A stretch of 64,000 nucleotides of DNA from an uncultured Flavobacteriaceae bacterium (GCA_947500575.1 CANMSI010000002.1:744001-808000), one strand, 5' to 3'; shown: positions 7,935 through 17,063, counted from the first letter of the stretch. Notes: generated by a model from the sequence alone, not told the origin. Translations and numbers: made by a program.

Positions 7935-9052
7935 TGGCGTCTCTATGTAATGATCATACGGATCCCTTCCCCTGCTCTTTTGAGGAAATTCTTCAAAGGA
8001 TACGATTCATTAAACCTGTTAAATATGGTACCACCAGAAATTACCTAAACGGTGCTGTAACCCATTTATCTCCTTATATTTCCAGAGGTGTTGTCTCTAC
8101 TAAATTTGTGCTCCAAGAGGTTTTAAAAAGAGGGCACTCTCCTGAAAGCATTGAAAAATTTATCCAAGAACTTGCTTGGCGCGATTATTGGCAACAGATC
8201 TGGATTTCCAAAGGAACAGCAATAAATACAGATTTAAAACACCTACAAGCGCCTATTGCCAACAACGCTATTTCCAATGCAATTATAGAGAGTGCCACCG
8301 GTATCCACGCGATTGATAACGCAATAAAAGCGTTTTACCAAACCGGCTATCTTCACAACCACCTGCGGATGTATATAGCATCTATGGCATGTAATATAGC
8401 CCAGAGTCACTGGAATATACCTGCCAAGTGGATGTATTATCATCTTTTAGATGCGGATTGGGCAAGTAATGCCCTAAGCTGGCAGTGGGTTGCTGGGAGC
8501 AATAGCAACAAAAAGTATTATGCCAATCAGCAGAATATCAATAAGTATTGTTTATCCCAACAGAAGCATACCTTCATTGATATTCCATATGAAGCTTTCA
8601 ATACATTAAAAATTCCCGAAGTTTTGAAAAATACTTCTATTCCAAGTCTGGAAACACCATTACCAAAACAACAGATACTGACGGTTGACGAAAGCTTACC
8701 GATATGTATTTATAATTTTTATAATCTTGACCCATTGTGGAAAAAAGATCTCAAGGCCAATAGAATACTATTGTTAGAACCATCTCACTTTCAAGAATAT
8801 CCTGTATCCAAAAAAACCATTGATTTTATCATAGGGCTTTCTGAAAATATTCCAAACATTCAGGTGTATGTTGGATCGTTTCATCAATTAAAGACAGCTC
8901 ATCCATTGTGTGAGATATATTACAAAGAACATCCTTTAAATCAGCATTATATAGGGATAGAAGAATCTAGAGATTGGATGTTTGACGTACAAGGTTATTT
9001 TCCATCTTTTTTTGGTTTTTGGAAAAAATGTAAAAAACAGCTGGTCTATTGA
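7934..9052 (+). CDS. Photolyase-like protein lacking the N-terminal antenna domain
   Basis: The 372-residue protein begins directly in the helical FAD-binding domain of the photolyase/cryptochrome family: [12 protein letters not shown] (~residues 50-60), [12 protein letters not shown] (~80-90), [13 protein letters not shown] from residue 122, [10 protein letters not shown], and [16 protein letters not shown]. The usual alpha/beta antenna domain of ~130 residues before it is absent. Residues ~250-372 instead form a C-terminal alpha/beta region ([15 protein letters not shown] ... [11 protein letters not shown]). The YFRIFNP segment of true photolyases is replaced by [16 protein letters not shown] repair activity is therefore uncertain; a FAD-binding partner or sensor is possible. 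It overlaps the following cryptochrome gene by 4 bases. Confidence 0.8.
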   Translation: MASLCNDHTDPFPCSFEEILQRIRFIKPVKYGTTRNYLNGAVTHLSPYISRGVVSTKFVLQEVLKRGHSPESIEKFIQELAWRDYWQQIWISKGTAINTDLKHLQAPIANNAISNAIIESATGIHAIDNAIKAFYQTGYLHNHLRMYIASMACNIAQSHWNIPAKWMYYHLLDADWASNALSWQWVAGSNSNKKYYANQQNINKYCLSQQKHTFIDIPYEAFNTLKIPEVLKNTSIPSLETPLPKQQILTVDESLPICIYNFYNLDPLWKKDLKANRILLLEPSHFQEYPVSKKTIDFIIGLSENIPNIQVYVGSFHQLKTAHPLCEIYYKEHPLNQHYIGIEESRDWMFDVQGYFPSFFGFWKKCKKQLVY

Positions 9053-10509
9053 AAAAAGCTGCTATAAATATTGTTTGGTTAAAACGCGACTTGCGATTGC
9101 AAGATCACGAACCTCTTTTAAAGGCAGAAGAGGCTGGTATTCCCTATCGAATAATTTATCTTTTCGAACCCTCAATAATTGCATATCCAGATACCAGTCT
9201 TAGGCATTTACAATTTATCCATCATTCCATTCTATCACTTCAACAAACTTTGGAACCAAAAAATAGATGTATCGATCTGTTTTATGGAGAGGCTACAGAG
9301 GTTTTTAGTTTTCTAAAGGAAAGTTTTGAAATTTGCTCCTTGTTTAGTTTTAGAGAAAGTGGCACGCAGCTTACTTGGCAAAGAGATAAGGAAATAGCCA
9401 AGTTTTGTCTTAAAAGTAATATTAATTGGCAGGAATCGCAACGTGATGGGATTTTAAGGGGTATTAAAAATAGAGATTCATGGAATAAGCAATGGCATTC
9501 TTATATGCATCAACCAGTAGTAAAAAATAAGATTAGCACCACGAAAAAAATAGTTCTTGAACACCCATTTCAATTACCCACAAAACTACTGACAAAACTG
9601 GTAGAATACCCAAAAAATTATCAGCCTGCGGGGGAGAAAAACGCTTGGCGCTACTTAAAATCATTTGCCACGAAAAGAGGTTTTAATTATCATAGGCATA
9701 TTTCCAAACCTACGGAAAGTAGAATTTCTTGTAGCAGATTATCTCCCTATTTGGCATGGGGCAATATAAGTATTAGACAAGCATTTCAATATATAGGAAC
9801 GCATCCCAATGGTTTAAAAAATGATCGGGCTTTCTCAGGAATGCTCACAAGACTTCATTGGCATTGCCATTTCATTCAAAAATTTGAAGTAGCCTGTACC
9901 TATGAAACCCATTGTATTAACAAAGGCTACGAACTATTAAAACATACCACCAACGACTCCTTTATAGACGCTTGGAAAACTGGTAGTACTGGATACCCAT
10001 TAATAGATGCCTGCATGCGTGCTGTTGTGGCAACTGGGTGGATCAATTTTAGGATGAGAGCCATGCTGGTCTCTTTTCTTACACTTAATTTGGATCAGGA
10101 TTGGCGCAAGGGCACGTATCATCTTGCTCAACAATTTTTAGATTATGAACCAGGTATTCATTATCCTCAGTTCCAGATGCAGGCGGGCACAACTGGAATT
10201 AATACAGTTCGTTTATACAATCCTGTTAAAAATTCGAAAGAGCATGATCCGGAAGGGATTTTCATCAAAAAATGGATTCCTGAACTTAAGAATGTTCCTG
10301 TAGCAAATATTCATGAACCCTGGCTAATGACTGCCCTAGAACAGGCTTTTTGTGGGGTTCGTATAGGGGAAGACTACCCAATACCTATTGTAGATCTTCA
10401 AAAAAGCGCTCGTGATGCGAGAGATAAGATATGGGCACACAAAAAACATCCAGCGGTGCAGCGAGAAAAGGAACAACTACTAGAAACTCATGTTAATAAA
10501 AGAAGGTAA
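9049..10509 (+). CDS. Cryptochrome/photolyase family protein
   Basis: A full-length 486-residue member with the antenna-domain opening [18 protein letters not shown], then the FAD-binding domain: [17 protein letters not shown], a [18 protein letters not shown] block (from ~residue 314), [17 protein letters not shown] and [15 protein letters not shown]. The WQW tryptophan triplet of class I CPD photolyases is PQFQMQ here, and HNR becomes NFR, which places it in a separate group of bacterial cryptochrome-like photolyases; which lesion it repairs cannot be told. The start is TTG, overlapping the previous stop as TTGA. It shares an operon with two other photolyase relatives. Confidence 0.88.
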   Translation: MKKAAINIVWLKRDLRLQDHEPLLKAEEAGIPYRIIYLFEPSIIAYPDTSLRHLQFIHHSILSLQQTLEPKNRCIDLFYGEATEVFSFLKESFEICSLFSFRESGTQLTWQRDKEIAKFCLKSNINWQESQRDGILRGIKNRDSWNKQWHSYMHQPVVKNKISTTKKIVLEHPFQLPTKLLTKLVEYPKNYQPAGEKNAWRYLKSFATKRGFNYHRHISKPTESRISCSRLSPYLAWGNISIRQAFQYIGTHPNGLKNDRAFSGMLTRLHWHCHFIQKFEVACTYETHCINKGYELLKHTTNDSFIDAWKTGSTGYPLIDACMRAVVATGWINFRMRAMLVSFLTLNLDQDWRKGTYHLAQQFLDYEPGIHYPQFQMQAGTTGINTVRLYNPVKNSKEHDPEGIFIKKWIPELKNVPVANIHEPWLMTALEQAFCGVRIGEDYPIPIVDLQKSARDARDKIWAHKKHPAVQREKEQLLETHVNKRR

Positions 10510-10510
10510 T

Positions 10511-11137
10511 ATGCATTATACTCATGATGATATTAAAAATTTAGATCGTGTAGAACGATTAAAAATCATTAATTCTGCAAGTGGTATTAAACCTGCAAAT
10601 CTTATTGGCACCATTGACCAAGAAGGCCGTACCAACCTAGCTATATTTAGTTCTGTGGTGCATTTGGGAAGTAATCCTCCCCTACTGGGATTTATAGTTC
10701 GCCCTACGGGAGAAGTGCCACGGCATACGTATAACAATATTCAAAAAAATGGCTCGTATACCATTAATCATGTTCATTCAGAATTTATAGCGCAAGCCCA
10801 TTATACGTCTGCAAAGTTTGATGATACTGTTTCAGAATTCGAACGCTGTAATCTCACGGAAGAGTTTATAGGCAATTGTAAAGCTCCTTTTGTAAAAGAA
10901 AGTAATTTTAAAATGGGAATGAGGTTCAAAGAGGCAATACCCATTCCTTTAAATGGCACCACCCTAGTCATTGGTGAAATAGAGCATTTAATACTTCCAA
11001 AAAATGCAATGAACATGGGTGATATAGATTTAGAAGCCACAGAGGCAATAGGCATATCTGGGTTAAATAGTTATTACGCCTTAAAAAAAATAGAAAGTCA
11101 CCCTTATGCAAGAGTACCCGAAGTACCTACTTTTTAA
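10511..11137 (+). CDS. Flavin reductase (FMN-binding split-barrel) family protein
   Basis: A cytosolic protein of ~208 residues with the flavin-reductase-like split barrel: SASGIKPANLIGTIDQEGRTNLAIFSSV near the N-terminus, then LLGFIVRPTGEVPRHTYNNI and SYTINHVHSEFIAQAHYTS. Such proteins bind FMN and reduce flavin with NAD(P)H, or act as small oxidoreductases. Being inside a photolyase operon it may supply reduced flavin or keep photolyase FAD reduced; this is inference from position. The ATG at 10511 follows an AGAAGG Shine-Dalgarno-like stretch and does not overlap the previous gene; an upstream ATG at 10490 is less likely. Confidence 0.85.
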   Translation: MHYTHDDIKNLDRVERLKIINSASGIKPANLIGTIDQEGRTNLAIFSSVVHLGSNPPLLGFIVRPTGEVPRHTYNNIQKNGSYTINHVHSEFIAQAHYTSAKFDDTVSEFERCNLTEEFIGNCKAPFVKESNFKMGMRFKEAIPIPLNGTTLVIGEIEHLILPKNAMNMGDIDLEATEAIGISGLNSYYALKKIESHPYARVPEVPTF

Positions 11138-11275
11138 ATGATGAAAAAACAACACCTTCCACAAAAAATTTGCCTTGTATGTAAGCGTTCTTTTAATTGG
11201 CGGAAAAAATGGGAACGCAATTGGGAAGAAGTTCGCTATTGCAGCGAACGATGTAAAAAGAACAAACATAAATGA
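11138..11275 (+). CDS. DUF2256 zinc-ribbon-like small protein
   Basis: A 45-residue protein with two cysteine pairs, CLVC and CSERC, separated by ~20 residues rich in W, R and K ([16 protein letters not shown]). This matches DUF2256, a family found next to photolyase genes in many bacteria. The four cysteines could hold one zinc ion. Its start immediately follows the flavin reductase stop and its stop overlaps the next start (ATGA). A second ATG at 11141 is an alternative start. Confidence 0.87.
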   Translation: MMKKQHLPQKICLVCKRSFNWRKKWERNWEEVRYCSERCKKNKHK

Positions 11276-12750
11276 AAAGAGCACGGCTAATTTTCCCACA
11301 TCAATTATTTCAGAAATCGCCCTTAATAGGATTGGAAGGCTCTATTTACCTGATTGAAGAATTCTTGTTTTTCAAACAATTTCGTTTTCACAAACAGAAA
11401 ATCGCTTTTCATAGAAGTTCAATGAAGTGCTATGAAACATTTTTACAATCAGAAAAAAGCACTGTCAAATACATCAATGCTACTGAAGAAATTGCAGATA
11501 TTCGGTTATTGATTCCGTATCTAAAGGATCAAGGAATTTCTCATATTACCTATATTGACCCTACAGATGATTGGTTAGATCGACGTATTTCTGAAGGATG
11601 CGAAGCATATCAAATAGAAGCTGTTAAACTAGCATCTCCTCAGTTTTTAAATACCGAAAAAGAACTGGGCGATTTTTTTAGAAAGGATAAGAAAAAATAC
11701 CATCAAACCAGTTTTTACACCGACCAGCGCAAAAAGAGGAACATATTACTAGATAATGATCAGAAACCAATGGGTGGTAAATGGACTTTTGATACAGAAA
11801 ATAGAAAAAAGTATCCAGCAAAGAGAACACCCCCTGTGATACATTTTCCAGATACGGATGTTTACTATAAAGAAGCGATCAGCTATGTGGAACAACACTT
11901 TTCCAACTACTTAGGAACGCTTACAACTTATCCGCTTTATCCTTCAAACTTTAAAAACACAAAGGAGTGGTTGCATCAATTTTTTGAATACCGCTTTGCA
12001 GAATTTGGCACCTATGAAGATGCGATTGTTTCAGAAAATGCTATTCTGCACCATAGTGTATTAACCCCTATGCTCAATGTGGGATTAATAACTCCCGAAG
12101 AAATAGTGGAACAAAGCCTATTATACGCTCAGAAAAATAATATCCCGATCAATTCAACTGAAGGTTTTTTAAGACAAATCATAGGCTGGAGAGAGTTTAT
12201 TAGAGGCATATACATAAGTAGAGGAAGTGACGAGCGTACTACAAATTTTTGGGGATTTTCAAAAAAAATACCAGATTCCTTTTACAATGGCACCACTGGA
12301 ATAATCCCTGTGGATATAACCATTAAGAGAATACTAAAAACAGGGTATTGCCATCATATAGAACGCTTAATGGTATTGGGCAATTTTATGCTCTTGTGCG
12401 AATTTGATCCTGATGAAGTCTACCAGTGGTTCATGGAATTGTTTATTGATGCATATGATTGGGTGATGGTACCAAATGTGTATGGGATGAGTCAATTTGC
12501 AGATGGCGGATTAATGGCTACCAAGCCTTACATCAGTGGCAGTAATTATTTAATGAAAATGAGTAATTATCAAAAAGGAGAGTGGCAAAGCGTCTGGGAT
12601 GGTTTATTCTGGAGATTTATGCATGTACATCGAAGTTTTTTTACTCAAAATCCTAGATTAGGAATGTTAGTACGTATGTATGATAAAATGCCCAAGGAAA
12701 AAAAAGAGAACCATCTAAAAGTTGCCAAAACCTTTTTAACCAATTTATAA
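11272..12750 (+). CDS. Photolyase of the FeS-BCP/DPRP family without the iron-sulfur cysteines
   Basis: The 492-residue protein belongs to the deoxyribodipyrimidine photolyase-related family that includes the bacterial (6-4) photolyase PhrB: an N-terminal DPRP domain ([13 protein letters not shown]), [25 protein letters not shown], the paired histidines H361-H362 in [14 protein letters not shown], and [17 protein letters not shown]. In PhrB four cysteines (350, 438, 441, 454, from memory) hold a 4Fe-4S cluster. Here the CxxC positions read Q434 and E437 (NYQKGEW), the loop carrying the last cysteine is shortened, and the first position has no Cys. FAD binding should remain; the cluster should not. 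It is the last gene of the operon, convergent with a LysR gene. Confidence 0.87.
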   Translation: MKRARLIFPHQLFQKSPLIGLEGSIYLIEEFLFFKQFRFHKQKIAFHRSSMKCYETFLQSEKSTVKYINATEEIADIRLLIPYLKDQGISHITYIDPTDDWLDRRISEGCEAYQIEAVKLASPQFLNTEKELGDFFRKDKKKYHQTSFYTDQRKKRNILLDNDQKPMGGKWTFDTENRKKYPAKRTPPVIHFPDTDVYYKEAISYVEQHFSNYLGTLTTYPLYPSNFKNTKEWLHQFFEYRFAEFGTYEDAIVSENAILHHSVLTPMLNVGLITPEEIVEQSLLYAQKNNIPINSTEGFLRQIIGWREFIRGIYISRGSDERTTNFWGFSKKIPDSFYNGTTGIIPVDITIKRILKTGYCHHIERLMVLGNFMLLCEFDPDEVYQWFMELFIDAYDWVMVPNVYGMSQFADGGLMATKPYISGSNYLMKMSNYQKGEWQSVWDGLFWRFMHVHRSFFTQNPRLGMLVRMYDKMPKEKKENHLKVAKTFLTNL

Positions 12751-12755
12751 TTGTA

Positions 12756-13682
12756 TTACATATAATCATTTAACCAATTGAAGTGCGTATTGGTAATTGC
12801 ATCTTTATTTTCATGTATGTGTTCAATTAAGGATTTTGCAATGGTAGATAGGTTTTTAGAACTTAACCAAATTAAATTCCAATTGGTGACCATGGGTAAA
12901 CTTTTAACCGGAATAAGCTGAAGATCTCCATTCTTGAGCTCATTTTTAATACCTATCAAGGGCATTATGGAAAAACCAAGTCCGGCAACCACCGCTTGTT
13001 TTAATGCTTCATTAGATTTAAGCTCCATTTTTTTATAGGTTGATATTTTTTTAGAGGAAATAAAACGTTCCATAGCGTTTCGTGTTGCGGAACCCTCTTC
13101 TCTATAGATCAATGGTAATTGTTCAAAGGCCTCAATAGAAAGATACTTTCCTTTATGCTGATAATCTTTTCCACCTACTAAATACAATTTGTTCTCCATT
13201 AATTTTATGGAATCAATCTTTAAGTTCTTAGGAATGGTAGAAACCATTGCAAAATCAACTTCATTATTTTCAAGACTACGAATAACTTCCGCTTTATTCG
13301 TTACATCCATGGTAAGGTCTACCCCCTTATGTTTTTGGATAAATTGTGTTAAAAAAAAGGGCATTGCGTACTTTGCCGTAGATACAATAGCAATCTTTAA
13401 TTTCCCAGCAAGTTCTCCTTGAAAAGAAAGTGCTTTATAATTAATAGCTTGTACCTGATCTAAAATATTTTGGGCGGCAAAAGCTATTTCATCACCAAAC
13501 TCAGTAATATAAATTTTTCTACCTACTACTTCAAATAAGGGAATTTGAAATTGTTCTTGAAACTTTTTGAGCTGAATAGATACTGCCGGCTGCGTCAAAA
13601 ACAACTCTTCGGAAGCCTTCGTAACACTCTTTAACTGAGAAACTTTCAAAAAAATTTCTAACTGATGCAATGTGTAATTCAT
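12756..13682 (-). CDS. LysR family transcriptional regulator (CbbR/CysB-like)
   Basis: A 308-residue LysR regulator: N-terminal winged helix (LEIFLKVSQLKSVTKASEELFLTQPAVSIQLKKFQ), then the two-lobed effector domain (AMPFFLTQFIQKHKGVDLTM ... LPLIYREEGSATRNAMERF ... GFSIMPLIGIKNEL). It resembles CbbR-type regulators, but the co-inducer is not evident. It is divergent from the small gene at 13784, the most likely target, with a short inverted repeat in the shared 101-base gap. It ends only a few bases from the stop of the photolyase operon. Confidence 0.92.
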   Translation of the reverse strand: MNYTLHQLEIFLKVSQLKSVTKASEELFLTQPAVSIQLKKFQEQFQIPLFEVVGRKIYITEFGDEIAFAAQNILDQVQAINYKALSFQGELAGKLKIAIVSTAKYAMPFFLTQFIQKHKGVDLTMDVTNKAEVIRSLENNEVDFAMVSTIPKNLKIDSIKLMENKLYLVGGKDYQHKGKYLSIEAFEQLPLIYREEGSATRNAMERFISSKKISTYKKMELKSNEALKQAVVAGLGFSIMPLIGIKNELKNGDLQLIPVKSLPMVTNWNLIWLSSKNLSTIAKSLIEHIHENKDAITNTHFNWLNDYM

Positions 13683-13688
13683 TAATAA

Positions 13689-13709
13689 TTATTATGTATT
13701 CAATAATAA
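13689..13709. promoter_or_regulatory. Inverted repeat next to the LysR start
   Basis: TTATTAT and ATAATAA form a 7-base inverted repeat with a 7-base spacer, 7 bases upstream of the LysR start. The spacing suits a LysR box (T-N11-A type), so autoregulation plus control of the divergent gene is plausible. The DNA is very AT-rich here and chance symmetry is possible. Confidence 0.35.
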
Positions 13710-13783
13710 ATATAAATAAAAATATATGAGTTAGATAGTAGACCTTTGCAAAAAACAAAAACTATTTAAAACAAATTTTAACC

Positions 13784-14095
13784 ATGGAAGTAAAAGAACT
13801 AGCAACAGAAGAAGTAAAAGTGAAACAACAAATTAATTTAATAGAAGGCCATTTTACTGCTGCTGAAGCATCCGACATTGTAAACGCTGTTTTGAAGGTT
13901 AAAATTAACTTTCACAAATTGCAAAGATTGTCCATAACCGAAGGGAACAATGAAGATGGCTGTGAATTTGATAGCAGCAGAATTAATGAGCTCTTAGAGC
14001 AGCAAGCAATTGCAAAGGACTTTTTTGCCAATGCAAGACTTCAAAATAAAAAATTAAAAATGAAAAGTACTATTGAAATTTCAATAGAAGATTAG
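13784..14095 (+). CDS. Conserved hypothetical protein, 103 residues
   Basis: A small soluble protein (INLIEGHFTAAEASDIVNAVLKVKINFHKLQRLS, then a helical C-terminal half with INELLEQQAIAKDFFANARL). I recognise the pattern as a flavobacterial conserved protein of unknown function; the segment FTAAEASDIVNAV is its most recognisable block. No signal peptide or membrane segment. It is transcribed divergently from the LysR gene, which may control it, and ends at a good intrinsic terminator, so it is a single-gene transcript. Confidence 0.7.
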   Translation: MEVKELATEEVKVKQQINLIEGHFTAAEASDIVNAVLKVKINFHKLQRLSITEGNNEDGCEFDSSRINELLEQQAIAKDFFANARLQNKKLKMKSTIEISIED

Positions 14096-14144
14096 GTTAA
14101 AAGAATCAGTTAATAGGGTCATTTGCGAACCCTAGCTATAATTT

Positions 14145-14174
14145 AAGAGCGGCTAATTTATCGCCGCTCTTTCC
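14145..14174 (+). terminator. Intrinsic terminator after the 103-residue protein gene
   Basis: A 9-base GC-rich stem, AAGAGCGGC / GCCGCTCTT, with a 9-base loop and a short T tract (CTCTTTCCC). It separates the LysR-linked gene from the TetR operon. Confidence 0.65.
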
Positions 14175-14234
14175 CTATACTAATACAATTAGCATGAAAA
14201 TCAACATTCATATAAAACGAATACTTTCTTAAAT

Positions 14235-14279
14235 AATAGTTAAACTATTTTTTTTAATAGTATTACTATTATATATTTG
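14235..14279 (+). promoter_or_regulatory. Tandem palindromic operators and -7 box of the TetR operon
   Basis: Two perfect 15-base palindromes, AATAGTTAAACTATT (14235-14249) and AATAGTATTACTATT (14256-14270), have centres 21 bases apart, two helical turns. They are followed at once by TATATTTG (14272-14279), a TANNTTTG box that ends 4 bases before the TetR ATG. This is the layout expected for TetR autorepression. Confidence 0.7.
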
Positions 14280-14283
14280 TGCC

Positions 14284-14952
14284 ATGGAAAATTTACCAAT
14301 ACAAATTACCATTCATCCAGCGCTTTACACTAAGAATCCTGAATCCTCAGATCTAGGAAAAAAAATTGTGTGCACAAGTATTGAAATGATAGACGAATTA
14401 GGGTTTGAATCCTTCACATTCCGAAAACTAGGAGTTGCCATTGGCTCCAATGAAAGCTCCATTTATCGTTATTTTGAAAGCAAACATGCTTTATTGGTTT
14501 ATTTAATAAATTGGTATTGGAGTTGGATTGAATATAAACTGGTATTTGCCAACACCAATGTGACCTCTCCTAAGGTAAAATTAAGTAATGCCATTAGCTT
14601 GATTACGGAAGAAATAAAGGAAGACAATCTATTTACGTTCATTAATGAAGTTTCGCTCAATAAAATCATTGTTGCCGAATCTGCGAAAGCCTATCATACC
14701 AAAGACATAGACAAAGAAAACGAAAAAGGTTTTTATAAGACCTATAAAAGAGTGGTACAACGTATCAGTGATATTGTTTTGGAAGTAAATCCAACATTTG
14801 AATTTCCTCATATGCTCATATCTACAGTAATTGAAGGAGCACATCACCAGCGTTACTTTTCAAAACACCTCCCCTCCCTCACAGACGTAGAAGAGGGAAA
14901 AAACAACATTGTTAGATTCTACATTGATCTTGTAAAGAAGACACTTTCGTAA
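14284..14952 (+). CDS. TetR/AcrR family transcriptional regulator
   Basis: A 222-residue TetR protein. The helix-turn-helix is at residues ~25-70 (IVCTSIEMIDELGFESFTFRKLGVAIGSNESSIYRYFESKHALLVYL), followed by an all-helical ligand domain. It leads an operon with a small membrane-associated protein, an ABC protein, an HlyD adaptor and a TolC protein, so it most likely represses that export system and itself through the tandem palindromes directly upstream. The promoter box ends 4 bases before the ATG, implying a leaderless message. Confidence 0.92.
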   Translation: MENLPIQITIHPALYTKNPESSDLGKKIVCTSIEMIDELGFESFTFRKLGVAIGSNESSIYRYFESKHALLVYLINWYWSWIEYKLVFANTNVTSPKVKLSNAISLITEEIKEDNLFTFINEVSLNKIIVAESAKAYHTKDIDKENEKGFYKTYKRVVQRISDIVLEVNPTFEFPHMLISTVIEGAHHQRYFSKHLPSLTDVEEGKNNIVRFYIDLVKKTLS

Positions 14953-15281
14953 TGAGACTAGCCTTAATTACCACCTACATCCACTTTAAACACCTAGCCT
15001 GCACCATAGTACTGTTAGGCATGTTGATCACCCCTATCGCTCAAACTGTGACCATGTTATCAGATACGTCCATAAGCTGGATAGATAGTACTGAAGACAA
15101 CACTTCCGATGAGGAAGAGAAGCAAGAGAAAGACGGGGATGACGAGAAAAAGAAATTACAAATTCTTAGTCCGTCTAATTACCCTCTTTATCAGACAAGT
15201 CCCATTTTATGTTTTCAGTTTACACAAGGACTATTTGATCATAGTCTGGAAATCCATATTCCACCACCAGACCAAGCCTAA
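14952..15281 (+). CDS. Hypothetical protein with one hydrophobic segment and an acidic/lysine stretch
   Basis: A 109-residue protein overlapping the TetR stop by one base. It has one hydrophobic segment (residues ~14-33, HLACTIVLLGMLITPIAQTV) that could be a signal anchor, then a charged low-complexity stretch of Glu, Asp and Lys (residues ~48-67), then a Pro-rich end (HIPPPDQA). I do not recognise a family. Position between the regulator and the ABC protein suggests an accessory of the exporter. The overlapping +1 frame at 15109-15312 is less convincing. Confidence 0.55.
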   Translation: MRLALITTYIHFKHLACTIVLLGMLITPIAQTVTMLSDTSISWIDSTEDNTSDEEEKQEKDGDDEKKKLQILSPSNYPLYQTSPILCFQFTQGLFDHSLEIHIPPPDQA

Positions 15282-15395
15282 AAGGTTTTTCTTTTGCTAC
15301 GGATTGGATTAGCAGTATTCATCCACTTTTATAATTTCAATTTTAGGGTTTCAAAAATTTTAAACCCTTAATTCATAACGTTTAGTATTTATTAA

Positions 15396-17063
15396 ATGAA
15401 AGAAATAATGACACCTTGGCAACGCTTTATTGGGATGTTGCAATTAGACAAAAGAGATTTGAAGCAAATCTTTTACTATGCCATTTTTGCTGGTCTAGTG
15501 GCCCTATCGTTGCCATTAGGAATACAAGCAATTATTAACCTTATTCAAGGAGCTCAAATTTCTTCTTCTTGGATTATATTAGTTGCCCTAGTGACTTTAG
15601 GGGTTGCTTTTCAAGGAGGCTTACAACTAATGCAAATACGAATTTTAGAAAACATTCAGCAGAAGATTTTCACCCGCTCTTCTTTTGAATTTGCGTATCG
15701 ATTTCCTAAAATAAAGACGAGTGAACTACGCAACTATTATCCACCTGAGTTAGCGAATCGTTTTTTTGATACCCTTACGGTTCAGAAAGGACTTTCCAAA
15801 ATTCTAATTGATTTTCCAGCTGCTGCTTTGCAAATAATTTTTGGAATAATGTTACTCTCTTTTTACCATCCATTTTTTATTATTTATGGAATCTTGTTGG
15901 TTTTACTCATCTATATCGTTTTTAAATTCACCGCAAAAAAGGGATTGGAAACCAGTTTAAAAGAGTCTAAAAGCAAATATAAAGTAGCCCATTGGATACA
16001 GGAAATTGCCCGATCAATGGTTAGCTTCAAACTTTCTGGAAAGACCCAATTGGCCATGACCCGAAATGACCAACTTACGGTTGATTATTTAAAAGCGAGA
16101 GAGAGTCACTTTAAAATTTTACTACTCCAATTTGTTCAAATGATTGGGTTTAAAATTCTTGTGACGTCCGGATTACTGATTATTGGAGGGCTATTGGTGC
16201 TTAATCAGCAAATGAATATTGGACAATTTGTTGCTGCCGAGATAATCATCCTTCTAATTATCAGTTCCGTTGAGAAACTAATTAGGGGATTGGAAACTTT
16301 TTATGACGTGCTTACCTCCTTAGAAAAAATCGGTCAGGTAGTGGATAAAGAATTAGAAGCTCAGGAAGGCATAGATCCTTTCGAAACCACTCAACAGCTT
16401 CATGTACAACTAGATGAAGTAGGATTTACAACCATGGAGGGAAAGGAAATACTAAAAGATATCAGTCTACAGATTTCCCAAGGAGATCGCATTCATTTAG
16501 ACGGGGCCTCTGGTTCTGGTAAAACCACTTTATTGAAATTACTCTCAGGTCTTAACGCTCCTACTTCCGGAAGACTATATGTGAATAATACTTCCATTGA
16601 AGGTGTTTGGACCAACCGATATAGAAGTGGTATTGGACAGGTATTGCCAGAGCAGCAACCCTTCGAAGGTTCCATATTAGACAATATTACTTTGGGTGAT
16701 GAAACCATTACCAGAGACCGATTGCACGAAGTGCTAGAGAATATAGGTTTGTTTCATTTTATTAAAGAACAACCCAATGGCTTAGACACTATGCTATACC
16801 CAGAAGGCCAACAAATTTCATATACAATTTCCAAACGAATTGTATTGGCAAGGGCTATTGTGAACAATCCGAAGTTTTTACTACTCAAAGACCCTTTAGA
16901 ATATTTTGAACCAGAAGAGGCAAATCGTATCATAAAGTATCTGACGGACGAAAAGCAGCCATGGGCACTTATTGTATCCTCCAGAAATACGGCTTGGAAA
17001 AAAGCAGCTAACCGTCGTTTAAAATTAAATCAAGGAACCATTAAAACTGTGGGAAATGCTTAA
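15396..17063 (+). CDS. ABC transporter (permease plus ATPase) with degenerate ATPase motifs
   Basis: The 555-residue protein has an N-terminal ABC-exporter membrane domain (five to six TM segments, residues ~20-300) and a C-terminal nucleotide-binding domain from ~335. Walker A is intact (GASGSGKTT, Lys376). The signature LSGGQ reads ISYTI (SYTISKRIVLARA), and Walker B reads FLLLKDP, with K498 and D499 where Asp-Glu is usual. Catalytic turnover may therefore be weak or absent. There is no N-terminal C39 peptidase domain. Together with the HlyD and TolC genes it forms a type I secretion-like or efflux assembly; the cargo is unknown. Confidence 0.85.
   Translation: MKEIMTPWQRFIGMLQLDKRDLKQIFYYAIFAGLVALSLPLGIQAIINLIQGAQISSSWIILVALVTLGVAFQGGLQLMQIRILENIQQKIFTRSSFEFAYRFPKIKTSELRNYYPPELANRFFDTLTVQKGLSKILIDFPAAALQIIFGIMLLSFYHPFFIIYGILLVLLIYIVFKFTAKKGLETSLKESKSKYKVAHWIQEIARSMVSFKLSGKTQLAMTRNDQLTVDYLKARESHFKILLLQFVQMIGFKILVTSGLLIIGGLLVLNQQMNIGQFVAAEIIILLIISSVEKLIRGLETFYDVLTSLEKIGQVVDKELEAQEGIDPFETTQQLHVQLDEVGFTTMEGKEILKDISLQISQGDRIHLDGASGSGKTTLLKLLSGLNAPTSGRLYVNNTSIEGVWTNRYRSGIGQVLPEQQPFEGSILDNITLGDETITRDRLHEVLENIGLFHFIKEQPNGLDTMLYPEGQQISYTISKRIVLARAIVNNPKFLLLKDPLEYFEPEEANRIIKYLTDEKQPWALIVSSRNTAWKKAANRRLKLNQGTIKTVGNA

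Noticed and set aside
15109-15312. Alternative frame over the small gene of the exporter operon
   Set aside because: It is basic and lacks a good start site, while the main frame begins exactly at the TetR stop.
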